Source: Deltaproteobacteria bacterium ADurb.Bin207 (GTDB lineage: Bacteria; Myxococcota_A; Polyangia; Polyangiales; Polyangiaceae). From it: 64,000 nt of DNA. A program made the position numbers and the translations under genes. The stretch is from NCBI GenBank assembly GCA_002070115.1, contig MWCO01000003.1:124001-188000 (forward strand). Direction: 5' to 3'. This document shows positions 26,694 to 35,792 of this stretch, one piece after another. The notes beneath the pieces were generated by a model. It ran no database searches and was not told the origin of the DNA. It worked only from the letters and a program-made list of their open reading frames with translations. Position 1 is the first letter of the stretch, and each line of letters opens with the position of its first letter.

Positions 26694-27581
26694 TCAGCGA
26701 GTTCGAGCAGGGACGAAGGGAAGAAGGTCCTTGCTGGCTACCGTGTTTTGTTCTCCCGAAGCGAAGCTGACCAACCATTTATCATTTTGCTCTGCTTCGA
26801 TTCGAACGACTTGCCAAACGTACTCGCCCGTGGGTGGACGCAAACACGCGAAGCTTTTCGGTGAAAGCGTCGTTTCCACGGGCGGTTCGGGCCATACGTC
26901 CTCGACCGCCACCGCATGAGGTTTCTGTCCACCCGATTGTACGAGCAACAGGGTGTTGCGCGCTTCCGACACGGTAGCTCCGACGAAATGACTTCCATTT
27001 CGGAGGATGACGTTTTCTCCGGCTCGTGGTTTCCAGTCGGTGGGACGATACAAATCTCCGGCGTTTTGACGCTCCATTTCGAAATGGCGTCTGCGTTCGA
27101 CACGATCGAACGCGTGGACGAGATTGAGTTTCGTTACGGGGGAGGGGACGAGTAGCTGACGGTGATCGACGGTATGATCATGGCCTTGATCGTCTACGAT
27201 GGATATCTGGTTTGCATGAAACGACGTTATTTTACACCCTCTCCAGCGAGAGGGTTCGATGCGACAGATCGCAAGATCTCCGATTTGCCATTCGGTTTTT
27301 GCGGGTTTTCCCAATCGGTACACGTTGGCTGAGTCCACCTCGCGCGTTTTACCGGTTTCATGGTCGGTAAGAATGAGTGTTTGACGATGCACCGCGGACA
27401 CGGACCCTTCGATGAAAGATGCGTGGGCGACTTCGGCCACGACAGCATCACCGGGAGCAATGACCTCGGGCAAAGAAACGGACGCTACCGCATTGGGTTC
27501 GTTGGTTTTTTCTGAACACGTAGAACAGCCCGTGGTCACCACCGGCAAAAATAGCAAGAAATAATGGCGAATTGGCCTCAT
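26694..27581 (-). CDS. Lipoprotein with four Tudor-like repeats
   Basis: A 295-residue protein from ATG 27581, with a lipoprotein signal ending VVTTGC (Cys ~19). The rest reads as four ~50-residue beta-barrel modules, each opening with a G-D/E-x-V-type strand and closing before 'V..E/L': PGDAVVAEVAHASFIEG, IGDLAICRIEPSRWRGC, AGENVILRNGSHFVG and SFACLRPPTGEYVWQ. The pattern is Tudor/agenet-like, which is unusual for an exported lipoprotein. Longer starts (27605, 27644) would lengthen the n-region. Function unknown. It is convergent with the transporter fusion. Confidence 0.65.
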   Translation of the reverse strand: MRPIRHYFLLFLPVVTTGCSTCSEKTNEPNAVASVSLPEVIAPGDAVVAEVAHASFIEGSVSAVHRQTLILTDHETGKTREVDSANVYRLGKPAKTEWQIGDLAICRIEPSRWRGCKITSFHANQISIVDDQGHDHTVDHRQLLVPSPVTKLNLVHAFDRVERRRHFEMERQNAGDLYRPTDWKPRAGENVILRNGSHFVGATVSEARNTLLLVQSGGQKPHAVAVEDVWPEPPVETTLSPKSFACLRPPTGEYVWQVVRIEAEQNDKWLVSFASGEQNTVASKDLLPFVPARTR

Positions 27582-27693
27582 GAATCGTAGGACTCGCAAG
27601 AGCATCGTGATGGGATTCGTCGCGATAGACAAGACCAATTCCACATCCCGATGTCGCTGTCTGCCACCGATCTCGCGGGTATGGTGATGCTTC

Positions 27694-29973
27694 TTATTGC
27701 TTAACGCACGCTCCGAGTCGTCGCTCCAACACGCGCCAGCGCACCTCTTGCAGTTCTGGTTGCGCTTTCCAGCGTGTCATCACTTTTCTAGCCGTCGCAA
27801 CGTCTCCCACGGCGCAGGCTACGATGATGCGAAGACGCAGGGCTTCACGCATGATTCTTGGTTCGTGCAGGTCTCGCTCGAGCGCCCAATCGAGTGATTC
27901 GGCAGCGGCCATCCAGGCCCGTGCGTTCATCAAATTGCGACCCGCCAAGTATGCGGGCAGACCATCTGCAGGCGCTTCCACGATCCACTTTCCAAGCAGG
28001 GTGAAGGCCAATCTCGGATCGGGGCTCCCATCTCCAAGCAGCAAGGCTCGAATCGCTCTGCCTTCATAGGGGCTTCGCGTTCCGCGAAGCTTGACATCCA
28101 AGGTTCGTAACGCGTCTTCGTTGACGTATCGATCGAGCAAACTCGTGTAGATCTCGTCGGCTTTGGCAGCTTGTCCCTGCATGAAGTACAAATCCGCCAA
28201 CGCTTCGTTCGCACGATATCGGGTGGTGTCTGGAAGCATCGTGTCGTCCTCGATTGCTTTCCACTGTCCTTTGGCTTCCGCGAACCCGAGCGAACGTTGG
28301 GCGCATGATGCTTGATTCATTCTCGTCCGAGGATGGACGGGATCGAGCTTCAACGCTTGTCCGAATCGCAGCATGGCGGTGCTGCAGTCTCCTTGCGATG
28401 CGAGCACTTGTCCTTCGTCGTTGAGGGCATCGACCGTATGTGGACAGCGACGTTGAAACACACCTGGTCGATCGAAACGCGCTTTCGCATAGGCAAGTTC
28501 GGCTTCGGAAAGCGTGACTTGTCGTAGATCGTTTCGCCATGCTTCTTCGAGGTTTTGCAGACTGTCGTGAGCAACTTCCTCCAGCCGCTCACCTGCGTAC
28601 CAGCGGCGTATGGCCTGCATGCCGTGCCGGTCGGCAATCCATTGCACGAAGGCACCGGCGACCGTGTAGGCCATCGATGAGTTTTTATTCAAAAAACCAA
28701 GGGCAAACACAGTATCCAAAGAGGGGAGAACATCGAGTTTCAGCATGGCGGAAGACCAATGATGCGGTGTCAGCACATCGTCATCCGGTGAGGCAGCCAC
28801 GGCGATGCCTTCGATCAATCCAGGGTCGGGCCACCAGCCGCCGAGTCGGCCGGCTACGGAAAAAGGACCACGAGCCCATGTTCCCGCGAGCACATGGGCA
28901 AGCTCATGACCCAGGATGGGGTGTGGGTATTCGTCCAGGTGAACGTAGACTTCTTTGCGCCAGGGCTTGGCGACAGAGGTCCGCCCCGCGCCGGTCAACA
29001 TCCGCTTTTGTTCCGGGCTGTGGAACATATAGACACGAATGCGTGGAGCAGAATCGATTTCGAGCGCGGTTTTGACTTCATATAGCTGGGTCGAGCAGTC
29101 ACGGAGCAACAGCTTCGCCAACTCATGATCCACCGATCGTGGATAAATGAGTTCACAACGATCGTCGAACAACGATGCTCCAAGCGCGTTGGATATGGTA
29201 TTCGCCGTTTGCCAATGACCCAGGCGACTGCCTTCGATGTTGAGGATGACGCTGGTCATGGTGGTAGCAACACTCAGCCAAAGCACGCCTGGGTGGCGCT
29301 GCTTGGAAAAGTGCAAACGACCCGATTCGCTTCGATGGAAGAGAAAGGCGGCGCTGCCGACGGCTATGATCGAACAGGCGCTTCCTGCCCGGTAGGTCAG
29401 CAGCGTGACAAGGTTATCCGTCACGTTCGTGTCATAGAGTGTTCCGGAAAAAAATCCGAAAAACGGATCATAAGCAAACACCATGGGACTCGTATAAAAA
29501 CGAATTAGGCTGATCCCCACGCCCAACGCCGGACCCAATAGCGAGAGCATAATCAGCAAAATATTTCGCAATCTTCGGGAACCAAGCGATGGCATCACCT
29601 GGCCCACGACGAATCCCCAACAAGCTCCCATCACGGCGCCGACGGCCGGACCAAGTAGAAATAGTGTAATGCCGGTGCTGGCGTCACAAAACCCAACCCG
29701 AAGACCATGAAGCAAGGTTGTCAACAACGCTACCGTGGAGAGTAGCAACGCGTTTTCGATCGACCGGACGAATACTTCGCTGGGTTGAGTGTCCGGTACC
29801 TTGGAAAAAAACGCAGCCGCTACGGCCGCGAGCGACGGGAGCAGAAGCCCGCAGACCAACGACGATTCGTAGCCTGGGCCGCCGACGAGGGGAAAGAACC
29901 CGAGCACCAACAGCACGATGAACGCGACCGCGGAACTCGCGATCACGGGCGGTGATCGATAAAGAGGAAGCAT
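27694..29973 (-). CDS. Membrane protein with gluzincin-type metalloprotease motif and TPR tail
   Basis: About 759 residues from ATG 29973 (an upstream TTG at 30015 adds 14). Residues 1-260 carry seven or so membrane helices. The central soluble part contains HELAHVLAG, a zinc-binding HExxH, followed ~35 residues later by GLIEGIAVAAS with a candidate third zinc ligand Glu, and AYTVAGAFVQWIADRHG, as in peptidase MA-like proteins. The last ~280 residues form irregular TPR-like helices (GDCSTAMLRFGQALKLDPVH). It is predicted to be a membrane-anchored protease facing the periplasm (inference). The substrate is unknown. Confidence 0.7.
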   Translation of the reverse strand: MLPLYRSPPVIASSAVAFIVLLVLGFFPLVGGPGYESSLVCGLLLPSLAAVAAAFFSKVPDTQPSEVFVRSIENALLLSTVALLTTLLHGLRVGFCDASTGITLFLLGPAVGAVMGACWGFVVGQVMPSLGSRRLRNILLIMLSLLGPALGVGISLIRFYTSPMVFAYDPFFGFFSGTLYDTNVTDNLVTLLTYRAGSACSIIAVGSAAFLFHRSESGRLHFSKQRHPGVLWLSVATTMTSVILNIEGSRLGHWQTANTISNALGASLFDDRCELIYPRSVDHELAKLLLRDCSTQLYEVKTALEIDSAPRIRVYMFHSPEQKRMLTGAGRTSVAKPWRKEVYVHLDEYPHPILGHELAHVLAGTWARGPFSVAGRLGGWWPDPGLIEGIAVAASPDDDVLTPHHWSSAMLKLDVLPSLDTVFALGFLNKNSSMAYTVAGAFVQWIADRHGMQAIRRWYAGERLEEVAHDSLQNLEEAWRNDLRQVTLSEAELAYAKARFDRPGVFQRRCPHTVDALNDEGQVLASQGDCSTAMLRFGQALKLDPVHPRTRMNQASCAQRSLGFAEAKGQWKAIEDDTMLPDTTRYRANEALADLYFMQGQAAKADEIYTSLLDRYVNEDALRTLDVKLRGTRSPYEGRAIRALLLGDGSPDPRLAFTLLGKWIVEAPADGLPAYLAGRNLMNARAWMAAAESLDWALERDLHEPRIMREALRLRIIVACAVGDVATARKVMTRWKAQPELQEVRWRVLERRLGACVKQ

Positions 29974-30213
29974 GCCTTTCAAACTAGGCCTATCCCTCGA
30001 ACCCCAGAGAAACAAGGGGGATCAATGACAAGCGATTTTTATGGCGTTTTCCATGAACAACACGAGACTCGCCGTCCGATCGAGAATCCGTGTCAACGGG
30101 AGGATGACGTGTGATATCGTCGGAAGTGCGACTGCTTGCGGTACCGATTCGTGAGGCACTGACGAAAGGACAGATGAGGTGTTGGTGGATGCGGGCAGAG
30201 GCATGAGGCCTCG

Positions 30214-32127
30214 ATGGAGGCGAACGTGGTCCATTGCGTAGGTTGTGGCGCACTCAACACGCTGGAAGGAGCACGGTTTTGTGTTCAATGCGGTGCCCGG
30301 CTCCCGGTTCAAATGGAACCGTCGGAGGTTGCTCCTTCTCCCGCGCCTATCGATGTTCGCTTTCCTGCGCCGGTGCCTGGTCCACCGCCAGCACACCCCC
30401 AACAGCCTACCCCTGAATCACTCAGGATGATGACTGGTGCGAGAGAGCTTGCCGCGCCTTCTTCGTATTCCTTCGTAGGAAACCGTTCCGTGGAGCGACC
30501 ATCGATTCACGATGAATCCTACGCCGCACAAACGTCCGGCACGCATGCCCAACGGCTGGCGGACGCCGTAGCGCAAGCATCCTTGACGCAATCTCATTCG
30601 GAACCCCGCGGTCCTACTGACCTCGGCCCTTCGGAACGAAGCATCGAGTCGTCCTTGCACGGACCGGAAGTATCGAAACCATCGCACGAGCCTTTGGTAT
30701 TCGCGCAGACGATCTCCCGTGCTGCTTCCACGCCGGTGCCTGAACTGGCGACGCGCACGTTGCCCGCGATTGAACACGTTGCGGACGGCGTTTCTAAGCC
30801 CAGCACGGAGCCGCGGGTCGTCGTGAAATCCGTTCCGGACAAAGCCGCCTTGGCCGATACGGTGAGTGTTTCGAGCCTATCAAGCTCTCCCGTCGATGCA
30901 GCGGAACCACAGGCATCTTCGGTCCCTAAGGGAGAACAATCACGTATCGGTTCACCTCAGCGCCCGATGTATTCGCCCATCGTGAAAAAAGCAGCGGCGA
31001 GCGCATTCGGCTTCGACGCTCCCGAAGATGACTTGTCTTGGGCTCCGCCGCCCTCGGGTCAGGAGCCCGCGGTATCCCCGCTGGAATCATCCCCATCTCG
31101 GTCTTTCGACAGCCCGGTTGTCGTGGCGTCACCGTCAAAAAGTGCCGAAGCAACGTTCAAGCAAGAGGTGAATGAAGCGGATATCGCGGGACTGCTCGAC
31201 GATATCGATGCGGGATTCGATCGAATCGTTTCGAGTCCTGGTGTCGATGCGAAGGTGGAAATGACCGAGGGGGAATCGCAAGAAGTCATTGAATTATTTA
31301 CGAATATCGCTGCTGGGTACATGAGACCGGTTCGTGATTTCATGGTAGAATTGGGGCTTGGTGAACCGCCTCGTGAGTGGATCGATGTGGTCAAACCCGC
31401 CGTGGCATCCCTAGGGAAATCCGGCAAAGTCATGGGTTTGTCAGAGCTTGGAGCGGCTACCGAGGTGTTTCTCGAAGCGTTGACGAGCGTGGAAAACAGT
31501 GAAGGAACGCGGTTCACGGCAGAGCATGTCAAAGAGTTGACCGAGGCATTCGAGCTGTTGGCAGCGGAACTTCCGGGTGCATTCAACCTCGAGCAAGAGC
31601 GCGAACGCAGGGAACCCATCATCGTGCAATCGTTGCTACGGCAGATCCCGGATGTGCGAAAGGTCGCTCTCGACAAGCTGTATTCGGCAAATCTTACAAC
31701 TCTGTCGATGTATTATCACGCCAAGCCGTATGACATTGCTCAAGCGGCAGGGTTGAGTGAGGAGTTGGCGGCTCGGATCGTTTCGCATTTTTCGCGGTAT
31801 CGTGAGCAAACCTCGGTGGTCACGCCGGACCTGGAGCGCTCGCAGGAACACGAAAAACTCACGGCGCTGATGACGCTATTGCAGCAGCAAAACGATGACT
31901 TCGAAGCGGCATCGAAGTCGTGGTCCGCGCATGCGATGCAGGATAAGAAAAGGTTGCGCAAAGAGCGAAACGATACGGTATTGGAGATCAACCTCCTTCT
32001 CGCAAGGCTGGGGGAGGTGGATCTCGTCAAGCAGATCGAGAAACTGCCGTTGCACGCCAAGGTGCGTGCATTACAAGCCTATTTGGATGAGCATAAGGAG
32101 CACGTCGCGGCCGATTCGCGGCGTTGA
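30214..32127 (+). CDS. Zinc-ribbon, helix-hairpin-helix and coiled-coil protein
   Basis: A 637-residue cytosolic protein. An N-terminal zinc ribbon (C8-x2-C11 and C23-x2-C26) is followed by ~270 residues of Pro/Ser/Ala-rich disordered sequence. An alpha-helical domain (~310-455) follows, then a helix-hairpin-helix-like segment at ~485-530 (LTTLSMYYHAKPYDIAQAAG) and a charged coiled coil to the end. Such HhH modules can bind DNA or proteins. It is first in a probable operon: the pentapeptide protein starts 27 bases downstream and a bactofilin follows, which suggests a cytoskeletal or spatial-organisation role (inference). Confidence 0.7.
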   Translation: MEANVVHCVGCGALNTLEGARFCVQCGARLPVQMEPSEVAPSPAPIDVRFPAPVPGPPPAHPQQPTPESLRMMTGARELAAPSSYSFVGNRSVERPSIHDESYAAQTSGTHAQRLADAVAQASLTQSHSEPRGPTDLGPSERSIESSLHGPEVSKPSHEPLVFAQTISRAASTPVPELATRTLPAIEHVADGVSKPSTEPRVVVKSVPDKAALADTVSVSSLSSSPVDAAEPQASSVPKGEQSRIGSPQRPMYSPIVKKAAASAFGFDAPEDDLSWAPPPSGQEPAVSPLESSPSRSFDSPVVVASPSKSAEATFKQEVNEADIAGLLDDIDAGFDRIVSSPGVDAKVEMTEGESQEVIELFTNIAAGYMRPVRDFMVELGLGEPPREWIDVVKPAVASLGKSGKVMGLSELGAATEVFLEALTSVENSEGTRFTAEHVKELTEAFELLAAELPGAFNLEQERERREPIIVQSLLRQIPDVRKVALDKLYSANLTTLSMYYHAKPYDIAQAAGLSEELAARIVSHFSRYREQTSVVTPDLERSQEHEKLTALMTLLQQQNDDFEAASKSWSAHAMQDKKRLRKERNDTVLEINLLLARLGEVDLVKQIEKLPLHAKVRALQAYLDEHKEHVAADSRR

Positions 32128-32154
32128 AAAACAAGGAAGCCACAAGGATTAACG

Positions 32155-33393
32155 ATGGCGGACTACTCCCGAGACCAAGTGCTTGCGAAAGTAAAAAGCG
32201 GTGAGGGGCTTGCACGGGCCGACTTGCGGGGCCTCGATCTGTCCGAAACCGAACTACTTTCTGTTGATTTCCGACGATCGGACCTGGAAGGGGCCAACTT
32301 CGAGAATGCAAAACTCGATGAGGCCAACCTCGCGAACGCCAATTTGGTAGAGGCGTATCTCAAAGGGGCGAGCCTGCGGGGGGCAAAACTCGACAAAGCG
32401 GATCTCGATAGCGCCAACCTCGAACGGGCCAACCTTCAAGGGGCCGATCTCAAACGCGTTTCGCTCGAAGGGGCAACGCTGACGGAAGCGAATCTGTCGC
32501 AGGCCCTCGTCATCAACGCAAGCCTCGAAATGGCGGATATGGGAGGGGCTACCCTCGAAGGTGCTTCCCTTTCGCATGCGCAGATGAATGAGGCTTACTT
32601 GGGAGCCGTCAAAGCCAAGGCTGCCGACCTCAGCAATGCCGACCTGTCCAGCGCCAATCTCGAAGAAGCCAACTTCGAAAGCGCCAATCTCACAGAAGCC
32701 AACTTGACCGACACCAAAGCCCCAGGAGCCGTTTTTGCCAAGGCTTGCCTATTGCGTATCAATGCCACGAACGCATCGCTCGCGGGAGCAGACTTGTCCT
32801 TCGCCGATCTTCGAGGCGCGGACTTCTCCAACGCCGACTTGCATGGCGCCACCCTCACCGGGGCCAAAGTCTTTGGCGCTACGTTCTCTCACGCCAACCT
32901 CGATGACCTGCTGCTCGAGCACCTCGATATCAGTTCCGACGGCGACGATTCGCGTCGGATAAGCGGTGAAGCGGCCATGCAATGGCTCCAAAGCGGTCGC
33001 CCTTCCGCCGAAATCCCTGGCCGACGCTACTTCGGAAAAGGGGATGTCATGCGCAATGCGGCTCTCGAATTCGGCGATAACTCCTTGGTCGAAATCGAAA
33101 GCAGATTCGAAAAATGCTCGATCACACTCGGAGACGGAACCGAATTGATCGTCGGAGAAGCCGGCGTGTTACGAAGCTGCACCATCAAAGGCGCCGGCAA
33201 TATCATCATTCATGGCCGATTTCTCGAAGACAATAGCCCGGGTATCATCGGACCCAAACGCCTCATCGTCAGCTCCCGTGGGGCTATCCATGCCACCGTC
33301 AAACAACCCGAAGGCCATACCCAATTCGCTTTTGAACCTGGTTCGAAATTACGGCTCAACATCGTCCGCCCGGACGACGAGAAAGGTAGGTAG
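32155..33393 (+). CDS. Pentapeptide-repeat protein with C-terminal bactofilin-like beta-helix domain
   Basis: A 412-residue protein. Residues ~19-260 are some 45 consecutive A(D/N)LxxA-type pentapeptides, which fold as a right-handed quadrilateral beta helix. After a linker, residues ~300-400 resemble a bactofilin core (SLVEIESRFEKCSITLGDGT, VLRSCTIKGAGNIIIHGRF, LIVSSRGAIHATV). The stop is only six bases before a true bactofilin gene, so the two probably co-assemble (inference). No resistance-type context such as gyrase genes is seen. Confidence 0.85.
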   Translation: MADYSRDQVLAKVKSGEGLARADLRGLDLSETELLSVDFRRSDLEGANFENAKLDEANLANANLVEAYLKGASLRGAKLDKADLDSANLERANLQGADLKRVSLEGATLTEANLSQALVINASLEMADMGGATLEGASLSHAQMNEAYLGAVKAKAADLSNADLSSANLEEANFESANLTEANLTDTKAPGAVFAKACLLRINATNASLAGADLSFADLRGADFSNADLHGATLTGAKVFGATFSHANLDDLLLEHLDISSDGDDSRRISGEAAMQWLQSGRPSAEIPGRRYFGKGDVMRNAALEFGDNSLVEIESRFEKCSITLGDGTELIVGEAGVLRSCTIKGAGNIIIHGRFLEDNSPGIIGPKRLIVSSRGAIHATVKQPEGHTQFAFEPGSKLRLNIVRPDDEKGR

Positions 33394-33399
33394 CGTCGA

Positions 33400-33768
33400 A
33401 TGGCTGATCTCAAGAGCGGGGAAAAACAAACCCTCGTCGAGGAAGGAACCCAGTTCAAGGGCTCGCTTACATCCTCCTGCCCCGTCGTCGTTCGGGGAAA
33501 GATCGAAGGAGAAATCGAGACCCCTTCTCTCACCATCAGCGAAACAGGTGCCGTCCACGGAAAGGTTACCGTAGGTGCCGTCGTTTCCATGGGGGATATC
33601 GCCGGAGAGTATGACGCCGATTCCGTGCAACTATCCGGATCCGTACAGGACAATACCGTGATTCGAGCCAAAACCCTCGAAGTCAAGCTTTCTTCCGAGA
33701 AAGGAAAAATGGAAGTCGTTTTCGGAAATGCAAAGCTTTCCGTCGGCGATGAGCCCGAGGACTCCTGA
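33400..33768 (+). CDS. Bactofilin
   Basis: A 122-residue cytoskeletal protein of the bactofilin family, which polymerises without nucleotide and often anchors to the membrane or organises cell shape. The beta-helix core is seen as FKGSLTSSCPVVVRGKIEGE, IETPSLTISETGAVHGKV, VGAVVSMGDIAGEYDA and NTVIRAKTLEVKL. Short charged tails flank it, and no membrane helix is visible. It is last in the operon with the zinc-ribbon/HhH protein and the pentapeptide-bactofilin-like fusion. Confidence 0.9.
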   Translation: MADLKSGEKQTLVEEGTQFKGSLTSSCPVVVRGKIEGEIETPSLTISETGAVHGKVTVGAVVSMGDIAGEYDADSVQLSGSVQDNTVIRAKTLEVKLSSEKGKMEVVFGNAKLSVGDEPEDS

Positions 33769-33806
33769 TCGTCACCGCCTTTGATGCATGCCTTGCCGAA
33801 CCCGCT

Positions 33807-34379
33807 CTAGGGCAAAGCACACGCGCTTACCACGAACACCATGAGTGATGATCCGCCTTCGTGAGGCGACGCTAGCCGTAAACCATCCAACGATTGGCTC
33901 ATACAACCAACCAAATCGGTAGGTATCGCACCACCGGGAGATACGACCACCTCCGAAAGCGCTCCCGATTCAGCGACCTTTGCCTGAACATAGAGCGTTC
34001 CTTGCACGCCGCCACGTTTTTGCATGCACTCCGACAGTGACCGCTGTAGTTCTTGCTCCACACGACTCCGCTGCGCTTCCGCAAAACGATACGTGGACCC
34101 AAGTCCTTGCCGCATCTCCACTTCACACGACCCAACCTGCCAAGTTGCATGAAACGGTGTCGCCTCCGATGGTTCGGCAGTCATACTCGTTTGCTTTGAG
34201 GAGGAGCCTTCCGCCTGTGCAAATTCGGAAGGAGGCTTCGCCCCAGCACAACCCATTGCCGCTGCACCGGCCGTTGAAATCAATGCGATGAGGATTCCCA
34301 AGATCCAAAACCAGCGGCGCTGTCGTCGTCCCATCGCGCCCAAGACTAACCTGGGCAGAACGATTCGACCAGTCATCAT
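33807..34379 (-). CDS. AgmX/PglI-like C-terminal domain lipoprotein
   Basis: About 190 residues from ATG 34379; ATG 34334 (MGRRQRRWFW) is an equally plausible start. A basic n-region and hydrophobic helix end in AAMGC, a lipobox. After a Ser/Thr-rich linker, the C-terminal ~95 residues (LQRSLSECMQKRGGVQGTLY, then KVAESGALSEVVVSPGG, DLVGCMSQSL) match the myxobacterial AgmX/PglI C-terminal or TonB-like fold, a small alpha/beta module of unknown role in gliding-related and other proteins. It directly follows the SUMF1-like gene on the same strand. Confidence 0.65.
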   Translation of the reverse strand: MMTGRIVLPRLVLGAMGRRQRRWFWILGILIALISTAGAAAMGCAGAKPPSEFAQAEGSSSKQTSMTAEPSEATPFHATWQVGSCEVEMRQGLGSTYRFAEAQRSRVEQELQRSLSECMQKRGGVQGTLYVQAKVAESGALSEVVVSPGGAIPTDLVGCMSQSLDGLRLASPHEGGSSLMVFVVSACALP

Positions 34380-34407
34380 GCCGTGGTGTGACGCCAATAT
34401 CTTTCGA

Positions 34408-35298
34408 TCATTGCGGATCTGCACAACAACGAAACCCCGTGGAATAGTCCCGTTGGTTGCGAGTGGGTTCGTTTGGATAGTAGCCGTGAGCTACGTTTCT
34501 GGCTTCACAGCCTTCATAATTTCGTCCTTGCCCCATGTAATGGTCGCCCAGGGCAATGGCGTTTCCCTTATGCTCCTTCTCTGACACCAAATCGAAAACC
34601 CATTCCTGTAAATTGCCCACCATATCGAACGTTCCGTAGGCATTCGTACAATCAACATATTGGCCCGTGGGCGCAAGACCGTCGGGAACTTGATTGATGC
34701 GCGGGTCATTCATCTCGGACGTGCTCCACGTCGTGTGAGGATAGAAATACAACACCAAGTGGGAAGGGCCTGGGAATTTATGCGTGTTGCATCGCCGTTC
34801 GATACGGTGCTGAGTCCCGTACGGAAATATCATCCCTTGGGGACCGCGACAGGCAATCTGCCATTCGTGTTGCCTGCAAAGCCGAAAGCCCGCATTTTTA
34901 CAGGCGATCTCAGCTTGGTCGCGACCCGTATACCCTTGCGGTACAACGCCAGGTAGTGCATGTGCGCGCCATTCTCCCATTTGTTCGGGAAACGGCGGAA
35001 CACGATAAGGATCGTGCATCTGTCCCCGATCATCGATCAAATGAGCTTCCCAACGATGAATACAGAACGATGATTGAACCAGGATCATCGAGGAAGGACA
35101 TTGGTCCTTGGGGCGTTCGAGAACCATCGATTCAGCGTGTTCGACAGGCTCCGCACTTGCCGAAAGCACAACCTGTTCCACAGAAGATGACGACTTCGTT
35201 TCGACGGGATCCGTTTTTGCACAAGACATTTTTGCACAAGACACGACAATGCCCACAATCACCATCGAACGGGATCGGGATGGGAGCGTCGCGAGCAT
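34408..35298 (-). CDS. Lipoprotein with formylglycine-generating-enzyme (SUMF1) fold
   Basis: A 296-residue protein from ATG 35298, with a short signal ending IVVSC. The SUMF1/C-lectin fold is seen in SFCIHRWEAHLIDD, GFRLCRQHEWQIACRG, FDMVGNLQEWVFD and the terminal STGFRCC. The paired catalytic cysteines of true formylglycine-generating enzymes are not present in their usual context, so it is more likely a binding or structural member, common in myxobacteria. In-frame starts further upstream overlap the divergent cupin gene at 35391 and give no signal, so I rejected them. Confidence 0.75.
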   Translation of the reverse strand: MLATLPSRSRSMVIVGIVVSCAKMSCAKTDPVETKSSSSVEQVVLSASAEPVEHAESMVLERPKDQCPSSMILVQSSFCIHRWEAHLIDDRGQMHDPYRVPPFPEQMGEWRAHALPGVVPQGYTGRDQAEIACKNAGFRLCRQHEWQIACRGPQGMIFPYGTQHRIERRCNTHKFPGPSHLVLYFYPHTTWSTSEMNDPRINQVPDGLAPTGQYVDCTNAYGTFDMVGNLQEWVFDLVSEKEHKGNAIALGDHYMGQGRNYEGCEARNVAHGYYPNEPTRNQRDYSTGFRCCADPQ

Positions 35299-35390
35299 CT
35301 GTCGTGCATAATCTTTCCTCCCCAAAGGTCCAAGCTCGTTGCGCAAAACACGTGGCTGACACCGTTTGTACTTCTTGATAAAGCAAAGAT

Positions 35391-35792
35391 ATGAAAAACG
35401 TCCAAACGAGGCCTCCCTCGTTTCCCCAAGCTCCGCTTCACCAACCGCTGGCCTGGGAAAAGCAAACCCAATGGCAGGTTCTTTGCGGCGATACCCATCA
35501 TTGGCGTATGGGGATGTATTCACCGAAAGAAACGTCTCGCGCGGAACTTCATAACCTCGAACGCCATGATTGCCCCGAGTTGTTCGTACTTCTTCACGGA
35601 AGCTTGACCCTTGTCATCGCCGAAAGCAGCGGCTTGCGGGAAATTGTGCTCGAGCCCCATGTTCCCGTGCTCGTTGCCGCCCCCCATGCCGGCTATTGCC
35701 CCAGGGGACCGTATTCCGGCGTGGCCCTCGTGGTCGAAAGGGATTCGTTCGACACCGAATACCGCCCTGCGCGTTCGTGGATCGAATCATGA
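35391..35792 (+). CDS. Cupin-domain protein
   Basis: A 133-residue single-domain cupin: HNLERHDCPELFVLLHGSLT is motif 1 (with H, H, E) and APHAGYCPRGPYSGVALVVE covers motif 2 with one conserved His. It may bind a metal and act as a small enzyme or sensor; the substrate is unknown. Its stop overlaps the start of the dual-specificity phosphatase (ATGA), so the two are translationally coupled. Confidence 0.75.
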   Translation: MKNVQTRPPSFPQAPLHQPLAWEKQTQWQVLCGDTHHWRMGMYSPKETSRAELHNLERHDCPELFVLLHGSLTLVIAESSGLREIVLEPHVPVLVAAPHAGYCPRGPYSGVALVVERDSFDTEYRPARSWIES

